Positions 39,269 through 43,838 of a DNA stretch of 43,838 nucleotides are shown here, in pieces (the first letter of the stretch is position 1; every line of letters starts with the position of its first letter). Both the position numbers and the translations under genes were made by a program. The DNA comes from Acidimicrobiales bacterium (GTDB lineage: Bacteria; Actinomycetota; Acidimicrobiia; Acidimicrobiales; Bog-793), in contig DATLTN010000058.1 of assembly GCA_035533595.1 (NCBI GenBank), positions 1 to 43,838 on the forward strand, read 5' to 3'. Under the pieces are notes generated by a model. It saw only the letters and a program-made list of their open reading frames with translations, did not search any database and was not told the origin of the DNA.

Positions 39269-40426
39269 TTGGGCGTATCCGGCAAGGCACTCGTCGCCGG
39301 GGTCTACGAGCACCCCGGTCGCGAGCTCCCGGACAAATCGGTCGGCCAGATCCACGCGGAGGTCGCCCTCGGCGCCCTCGCCGACGCCGGCCTCACGATG
39401 GACGACGTCGACGGCTACTTCTGTGGCCGCGACGCCCCCGGCAGCGGGATCCTGTCGATGGCGGAGTACCTCGGGATCCGCCCCGCGATCATGGACTCGA
39501 CCGACAGCGGCGGAGCCTCGCCACTCGTTCACGTCGGCCACGCCGCGGCCGCGATCGCGGCGGGGAAGTGCAGCGTCGCCCTGATCACCCTCGGGGGGAA
39601 GCCGAGGACCGGTGGCGCCACGCCCCCCGACCTCTCGACCCCCGAAGCCGCCTTCGAGCAGGTCTACGGACCGGCCGTCACGGCGTCCGGTTACGCGCTC
39701 GCCGCCAGACGCCACATGCACGAGTACGCGACGACGAGCGCACAGCTCGCCGAGGTGAAGGTCGCCGCCTCGCTGCACGCGCAGCACAACCCGAACGCCT
39801 TCCTGCAACGGGTGCTCACGGTCGAGGAGGTTCTCGACTCGCCCCTCGTCTGTGACCCACTGCACCGCGACGACTGCTGCGTCGTGACCGACGGCGGCGG
39901 GGCGCTCGTCGTCGTCTCGCCCGAGGTCGCGCGTGACCTCGACCGCCACGCGGTGCCGCTGCTCGGTCACGGCGAGTCGCCCAAGCACGCGGACGGCGGG
40001 CACGTCGACCTCACCTACACCGGCGCCGTCTACTCCGCACCCCGCGCCTTCGAGGAGGCCGGCGTGACCCACGGCGACATCGACTACGCCTCGATCTACG
40101 ACAGCTTCACGATCACGGTCGTGATGCAGATCGAGGACCTCGGCTTCTGCGAGAAGGGCTCCGGCGGTCGCTTCGTCCTCGACGGCGCGCTCGTCGCGCC
40201 CGACGGCCGCCTCCCCTTCAACACCGACGGCGGCGGTCTGTGCAACAACCATCCGACCAACCGCGGTGGGATGACCAAGGTCATCGAAGCGGTCCGCCAG
40301 CTGCGCGGCGAGGCCCACCCCGCCGTCCAGGTGCGCGACTGCGAAGTCGCCCTCGTGCAGGGGACGGGGGGCAACATCGGGAGCCGGATGGGGGGCGCGA
40401 CGCTGATCCTCGGAAGGTCCTCCTGA
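39269..40426 (+). CDS. Thiolase-like protein (SCP-x/Ltp2 type) without the usual nucleophile Cys
   Basis: A 385-residue thiolase-superfamily protein. The position of the nucleophile, usually a Cys in an 'xCSSG/A' helix, reads 'DSTDSGGASPLVHVGHAA' (about 82-99), with Gly-Gly-Ala and no Cys. The C-terminal 'GGGLCNNHPTNRGGMTKVIE' keeps the GGxxxxxHP region and 'QGTGGNIGSRMGGATLIL' the ending. Such Cys-less members pair with DUF35 proteins and catalyse retro-aldol or thiolytic cleavage of acyl-CoAs (Ltp2-ChsH2 in steroid side chains, BbsAB in toluene degradation). TTG at 39269 is the proposed start, ahead of the conserved 'ALVAGVYEHPGRELPD'; GTG at 39200 is an alternative. The stop overlaps the DUF35 ATG (TGATG). 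Confidence 0.85.
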   Translation: MGVSGKALVAGVYEHPGRELPDKSVGQIHAEVALGALADAGLTMDDVDGYFCGRDAPGSGILSMAEYLGIRPAIMDSTDSGGASPLVHVGHAAAAIAAGKCSVALITLGGKPRTGGATPPDLSTPEAAFEQVYGPAVTASGYALAARRHMHEYATTSAQLAEVKVAASLHAQHNPNAFLQRVLTVEEVLDSPLVCDPLHRDDCCVVTDGGGALVVVSPEVARDLDRHAVPLLGHGESPKHADGGHVDLTYTGAVYSAPRAFEEAGVTHGDIDYASIYDSFTITVVMQIEDLGFCEKGSGGRFVLDGALVAPDGRLPFNTDGGGLCNNHPTNRGGMTKVIEAVRQLRGEAHPAVQVRDCEVALVQGTGGNIGSRMGGATLILGRSS

Positions 40427-40848
40427 TGGCCGAGGTCGTCACCACGCCTTCACTGCCGGCGCCGACACCGTCGATCACGAGCGACACCGCGCAGTTCTGG
40501 GCGGCGACGACCACGGGCCAGCTGCTGTTGCGTCGCTGCCGGGCCTGTGGCGAGGCGATCTGGTACCCGCGACCGATCTGTCCCTTCTGTCACTCCGACG
40601 ACACCGTGTGGGAGCAGGCGAGCGGACGCGGTCGCATCTACTCCTACACCGTGATCCGTCGGGCGGGCCCTCCCTTCGCTGCCGCCACCCCCTACGTCCT
40701 CGCCTATGTCGAACTCGTCGAAGGGCCGCGGATGATGACGAACATCGTGGACTGCGACCCCGAGGGCCTCGCCGTCGACCAGGAGGTGGAGCTCGTCTTC
40801 CACATGACCGAGGGTGCGGCGGCCCTCCCCCGCTTCCGCCCCCGATGA
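40426..40848 (+). CDS. DUF35 (Zn-ribbon plus OB-fold) protein, thiolase partner
   Basis: A 140-residue protein with an N-terminal rubredoxin-like zinc ribbon, 'RRCRACGEAIWYPRPICPFC' (two CxxC pairs, about 37-56), and an OB-fold domain ('GRGRIYSYTVIRR', 'YVLAYVELVEGPRMMTNIVD'). These proteins bind the acyl-CoA or help open it in complex with thiolases and aldolases. Its start codon shares a base with the thiolase-like gene's stop, so a 1:1 complex is likely. Confidence 0.93.
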   Translation: MAEVVTTPSLPAPTPSITSDTAQFWAATTTGQLLLRRCRACGEAIWYPRPICPFCHSDDTVWEQASGRGRIYSYTVIRRAGPPFAAATPYVLAYVELVEGPRMMTNIVDCDPEGLAVDQEVELVFHMTEGAAALPRFRPR

Positions 40849-40902
40849 CCGTCCCCGCTGCCGCCGACCCGACAGGGCGCGGCACCGGCCGGGGGAGGTG
40901 AG

Positions 40903-42282
40903 ATGACGATCGACAAGGTCGTCGCCTCCCCGAGGGAGGCGGTCGCCGACATCCGCGACGGCGCGACCATCGTCACCTCCGGCTTCGGAGTGAACCACGG
41001 CTTCGCGGCGAGCCTCATCGTCGCCCTGCGCGCCCAGGGCGCACGGCACCTGCGCATCATCGCCAACTCGCTCGGTACCGGCCCCTTCCGGGCGCAGTCC
41101 CTCATCGAGAACCACCAGGTGGACCGCCTGATCGTCTCCTTCACCGGTCGCGCCGGCGCCGGCCTCTCCGCCGCCGAGGAGCAGATCCGCGCCGGAGAGA
41201 TCACCGTCGAGCTCGTCGCGCAGGGAACCCTCGTCGAACGCCTCCGCGCCGGCGGCGCCGGGATCGGCGCGATCTACACGCGCACCGGGGTCGGCACCGA
41301 GATTGCCGCGGGAAAGGAGATCCGGCTGTTCGACGGCGTCCCGCACGTGCTCGAGACCGCGCTCCGAGCCGACTATGGGTTCATCCGCGCCTTCCGCGCC
41401 GACCGCTTCGGGAACCTGCAGTTCCGTGGCGCGGGGCGCAACTTCAATCCGAGCTTCGCGAAGAGCGCCGGGATCGTGATCGCCGAGGTGAACGAGATCG
41501 TCGAGGGCGAGCTCGACCCCGAGCTCGTCGGCCTCCCCGGCATCTTCGTCGACCGGGTGGTGCGCCAGACCGAGGTTCCCCCCGTCGTGCCGCCGGTGCC
41601 ACGGACCGCCGAGGGGGCCGAGGTGGCGCGCACCTACAACGGGAAGCTCGCGTGGAGCCGCGCCGAGGTCGCGGAGATCGCCGCCGGGCTCCTCCCCGAG
41701 CCGTCCTACGTCAACCTCGGCCTCGGGATGCCGACGCTGATGTCGGACTACATCAGCGGGCGCGACATCGTGCTCCACTCTGAGAACGGGCTCCTCGGCT
41801 ACTCCGACCTCGCCACCGCCGAGAACTTCGACCCCGAGCTGTACAACGCCGGCAGCCAGTTCGTGACGCTCGCCCCGGGCGCCTCGTTCTTCGACAGCTG
41901 CACCTCCTTCGAGATGGTGCGCGGCGGTCACCTCGACGTCGTCGTCCTCGGCGCCTTCCAGGTCGACTCGCAGGCCAACCTCGCGAACTGGACGACGCCC
42001 GAGATCGTCGGCGGGGCGATCGGCGGGGCGATGGACCTCGTGGCCAGTGGTGCGACCGTCATGGTGCTGATGGCGCACTGCGAGCGCAACGGCGAGGCGA
42101 AGCTCGTCCGTCGCTGCAGCCTGCCCCTCACGGGCATCGGCTGCGTCGACCTCGTCGTCACCGACCTCTGCGTCCTGCGCCGGCGCGACGGCCGCTTCGT
42201 CATCGAGCGGACCGCGCCGGGCTTCACGATGAGCGAAGTCGTCGCGCTGGCGGAGATGGAGTTGCTCCCCTCCGACGCCTGA
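40903..42282 (+). CDS. CoA-transferase family I, fused alpha and beta subunits
   Basis: A 459-residue fusion of the two subunits that most family I CoA-transferases make as separate proteins. The alpha half runs from 'ADIRDGATIVTSGFGVNHGF' to about residue 240; the beta half starts near 'VARTYNGKLAWSRAEVAEIA' and contains the catalytic Glu in 'HSENGLLGYS' (about residue 295) and the closing 'GIGCVDLVVTDLCVL'. It would move CoA from one acyl-CoA to a carboxylic acid such as a 3-oxo acid or glutaconate; IpdAB-type ring-opening hydrolases look similar and are the alternative. GGGGGAGG lies 3-6 nt before the ATG. It follows DUF35 after 54 bp, same strand. Confidence 0.9.
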   Translation: MTIDKVVASPREAVADIRDGATIVTSGFGVNHGFAASLIVALRAQGARHLRIIANSLGTGPFRAQSLIENHQVDRLIVSFTGRAGAGLSAAEEQIRAGEITVELVAQGTLVERLRAGGAGIGAIYTRTGVGTEIAAGKEIRLFDGVPHVLETALRADYGFIRAFRADRFGNLQFRGAGRNFNPSFAKSAGIVIAEVNEIVEGELDPELVGLPGIFVDRVVRQTEVPPVVPPVPRTAEGAEVARTYNGKLAWSRAEVAEIAAGLLPEPSYVNLGLGMPTLMSDYISGRDIVLHSENGLLGYSDLATAENFDPELYNAGSQFVTLAPGASFFDSCTSFEMVRGGHLDVVVLGAFQVDSQANLANWTTPEIVGGAIGGAMDLVASGATVMVLMAHCERNGEAKLVRRCSLPLTGIGCVDLVVTDLCVLRRRDGRFVIERTAPGFTMSEVVALAEMELLPSDA

Positions 42283-42309
42283 CGGCGGCGGGCGCGCTCG
42301 GCTGTCGCA

Positions 42310-42666
42310 TCAGCCCCAGGTGAAGAGCTTCCCGGCCCGCAACTTGTCGATGACCCGCTGCTTCGGCTCCTGCAGCGATGCGGGCCGATTGGCGGCCAGC
42401 CAGGCCTCGAGCTCACCCACGTCGCCCAGCACCACGACCTGATCCGTCCCTCCCGGCTGGACTTTGATCGAGCCGCGCTCCACCTGCACCGACAGCTCCG
42501 CGCTCGCGCCACGAGCGAAGCACCAAAATGTCGGCATGCCCGGGGTGGACATCGCCTCGACGACCCAACCGGGTCGGCGGCGAAGCAGCTTCGCGGTCTG
42601 CTTCCACACCTCGTCGCCGTGCGATCGCATGCTGATCCCTGACTCTCCGGATGTCGACTTTGGCAC
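42310..42666 (-). CDS. Hypothetical protein (118 aa)
   Basis: A 118-residue protein, or 106 if ATG 42630 is used. The GTG 42666 has GAGG 5 nt ahead and is slightly preferred; the ATG has a weaker AGGG. 'DEVWKQTAKLLRRRPGW' forms a basic helix, then 'VQVERGSIKVQPGGTDQVVV' and 'GELEAWLAANRP' and a final 'VIDKLRAGKLFTWG'. No signal peptide, no membrane segment and no motif I recognise. It is divergent from the M15 peptidase gene (144 bp) and convergent to the CoA-transferase (27 bp). Confidence 0.6.
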   Translation of the reverse strand: MPKSTSGESGISMRSHGDEVWKQTAKLLRRRPGWVVEAMSTPGMPTFWCFARGASAELSVQVERGSIKVQPGGTDQVVVLGDVGELEAWLAANRPASLQEPKQRVIDKLRAGKLFTWG

Positions 42667-42810
42667 ATCGACCTCGCTCGTCGGCGCGGTGGCGGAGGGG
42701 CGGGGCACCGTGTGCAGCGCCCTGCCGCTGGGTAAGGCGCTCACAGGGCCACGGTGCGGCGCGGCCCCGGTGGCCACGGCCGGCATCCGCGACTGAATAG
42801 AGGTCAACCC

Positions 42811-43446
42811 ATGTTCCGCAGCGTCGCGCTCCTGCTCGCTCTCGTTGCTCCGACCTTCCATTCCTCGAGCGCGCCGCTGCCGGCGCCGGCCCGCTCGGAG
42901 GTCGTGTCGAGCGGAAACTGGCAGCCGGGCTGCCCCGTGCCGCTCAGCCAGCTGCGCGTCCTCACCGTCTCGTACTGGGGATTCGACGCGAAGGCCCACA
43001 CCGGCCAGCTCGTGGTGAACGCCGACGCCGCGGCCAAGCTCGCCGTCGTGTTCTCCAAGCTCTACGCGATGCGCTTCCCGATCAGTCACATGGCGCTCGT
43101 CAACACCTACGGCCCGCCGCAGGACGTCCCGGCGGGCGACGACGTGTCGGCGTCGTTCGAGTGTCGTCAGGCGGCGGCATCGCCGTGCGTCGGCGGAAGG
43201 ACCGGGAGCTGGTCCGAGCACGCCTACGGAGAGGCGGTGGACCTGAACCCGATGCAGAACCCGTACGTCGGCTGTGGGCAGACCCGTGACAAGCTCGCCG
43301 TCTCCTACATGAACCGCTCCGAGGTCCGCCCCGGGATGGTCACCCCGGCGGTGGTCGCCGCCTTCGGCTCCGTCGGCTGGGGCTGGGGCGGCTCCTGGGC
43401 GGGGTCGACCAAGGACTACATGCACTTCTCGGCCACCGGACACTGA
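42811..43446 (+). CDS. Secreted M15-type peptidase (D,D-carboxypeptidase-like)
   Basis: A 211-residue exported zinc peptidase-like protein. It starts with a short signal, 'MFRSVALLLALVAPTFHSSS', with cleavage possible around residue 20-25. 'GSWSEHAYGEAVDLNP' supplies the SxHxxGxAxD zinc ligands His137 and Asp144, and 'STKDYMHFS' near the C-terminus the third ligand His205. Family members cut the terminal D-Ala-D-Ala or cross-bridges of peptidoglycan outside the membrane; phage endolysin-like relatives exist. The ATG is supported by GAGG 7 nt upstream, the alternative upstream start lacks the signal. It is followed 68 bp later by clpC on the same strand. Confidence 0.9.
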   Translation: MFRSVALLLALVAPTFHSSSAPLPAPARSEVVSSGNWQPGCPVPLSQLRVLTVSYWGFDAKAHTGQLVVNADAAAKLAVVFSKLYAMRFPISHMALVNTYGPPQDVPAGDDVSASFECRQAAASPCVGGRTGSWSEHAYGEAVDLNPMQNPYVGCGQTRDKLAVSYMNRSEVRPGMVTPAVVAAFGSVGWGWGGSWAGSTKDYMHFSATGH

Positions 43447-43484
43447 GGGCGCCCGCCGGGAACCTCAAGGGATCCGAGCGGTGC

Positions 43485-43494
43485 GAGCGCGCTC
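43485..43494 (+). promoter_or_regulatory. GAGCGCGCTC palindrome upstream of clpC
   Basis: A perfect 10-bp palindrome 7 bp ahead of the -10 element TAACCT, so it overlaps the -35 region. clp promoters are often controlled there (ClgR in actinobacteria, CtsR in firmicutes), but this site does not match either consensus that I recall. An operator role is a guess. Confidence 0.25.
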
Positions 43495-43501
43495 GGCGCT
43501 T

Positions 43502-43507
43502 TAACCT
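43502..43507 (+). promoter_or_regulatory. -10 element TAACCT, leaderless clpC start likely
   Basis: TAACCT lies 7 bases ahead of the GTG at 43515. The only purine-rich sequence, GGGAA, abuts the start codon and is too close to serve as a ribosome-binding site. Confidence 0.4.
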
Positions 43508-43514
43508 TCGGGAA

Positions 43515-43838
43515 GTGTTCGAGCGATTCACCGACCGTGCGCGACGAGTGCTGGTGCTCGCCCAGGAGGAGGCCCACCTCCTCAACCACAGCTTCATCGG
43601 GACCGAGCACATCCTGCTCGGCCTGATCCACGAGGGCGAAGGTCTCGCGGCCAAGGCGCTCGAGTCGCTCGGCATCTCGCTCGAAGCGGTGCGCGAAAAG
43701 GTCGAGGAGACGATCGGCCCCGCCGGCTCCGCGCCGACGGGCTCGCCGCCCTTCACGCCGCGCGCGAAGAAGGTCCTCGAGCTGTCGCTGCGCGAGGCGC
43801 TGCAGCTCGGCCACAACTACATCGGCACCGAGCACATG
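43515..43838 (+). CDS. clpC: ClpC ATPase N-terminal part (cut by window edge)
   Basis: 108 residues from GTG to the last base of the window, with no stop. Two Clp_N repeats are visible: 'FTDRARRVLVLAQEEAHLLN' with 'HSFIGTEHILLGLIHEGEG', then 'FTPRAKKVLELSLREALQLG' with 'HNYIGTEHM'. This is the substrate- and adaptor-binding domain of the HSP100 unfoldase that feeds ClpP. The GTG start agrees with the 'MFERFTD' N-terminus of ClpC proteins. Probably leaderless (see 43502-43507). Confidence 0.93.
   Translation, partial: MFERFTDRARRVLVLAQEEAHLLNHSFIGTEHILLGLIHEGEGLAAKALESLGISLEAVREKVEETIGPAGSAPTGSPPFTPRAKKVLELSLREALQLGHNYIGTEHM

Overview
The window is GC-rich DNA (roughly 70% G+C by eye, with strong G/C bias at third codon positions) from a high-GC Gram-positive bacterium. 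An actinobacterium is the best fit, possibly a deep lineage such as Acidimicrobiia. The support is the co-occurrence of DUF1918, a universal stress protein, a type-2 NADH dehydrogenase, ClpC, many GTG/TTG starts, GTGA/TGATG gene overlaps, TANNNT -10 elements without a clear -35, and two apparent leaderless starts. No rRNA, tRNA, CRISPR array, IS element or phage gene was seen. The taxonomic placement is inference.

Layout. (1) 1-5.8 kb: a sugar ABC solute-binding protein (minus strand), DUF1918 plus a universal stress protein, then a STAS protein coupled to an ABC-2 type exporter. Both exporter genes carry an in-frame nonsense codon. Three of these transcription units are preceded by the same 23-bp element, part of which resembles a DosR/DevR-type dormancy box. 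(2) 5.8-11 kb: a UbiB/AarF kinase-like protein, a coupled BNR-repeat/MoaD-like pair, an aldo/keto reductase, an Ala-rich 63-residue protein, and a strange protein ending in a segment like the N-terminus of 2-oxoglutarate dehydrogenase E1. (3) 11-23.4 kb: L,D-transpeptidase, NDH-2 (frameshifted), DUF2237, TauE/SafE permease (frameshifted), two DHA2-type MFS exporters, a PEP mutase/isocitrate lyase family protein, GNAT, aldehyde dehydrogenase, an isopropylmalate/tartrate dehydrogenase relative and a second aldo/keto reductase.

(4) 23.4-42.3 kb looks like a catabolic island: a secreted sedolisin protease coupled to a UbiX flavin prenyltransferase; divergently, UbiD decarboxylase - alpha/beta hydrolase - a three-subunit molybdenum hydroxylase; facing it, a second molybdenum hydroxylase with CoxG; an orphan ABC ATPase; and a thiolase-like protein - DUF35 - fused CoA-transferase operon. 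Together these could take a cyclic (aromatic or N-heterocyclic) acid through hydroxylation or decarboxylation, ring or ester hydrolysis, CoA activation and CoA-thiolytic or retro-aldol cleavage. The substrate cannot be read from sequence. (5) 42.3-43.8 kb: a small hypothetical protein, a secreted M15-type peptidase and the start of clpC, cut by the window edge.

Five genes are broken by point changes: two nonsense codons and three small indels, two of the indels next to G runs. They are either real decay or consensus errors in the assembly, and this should be settled before any of them is interpreted.
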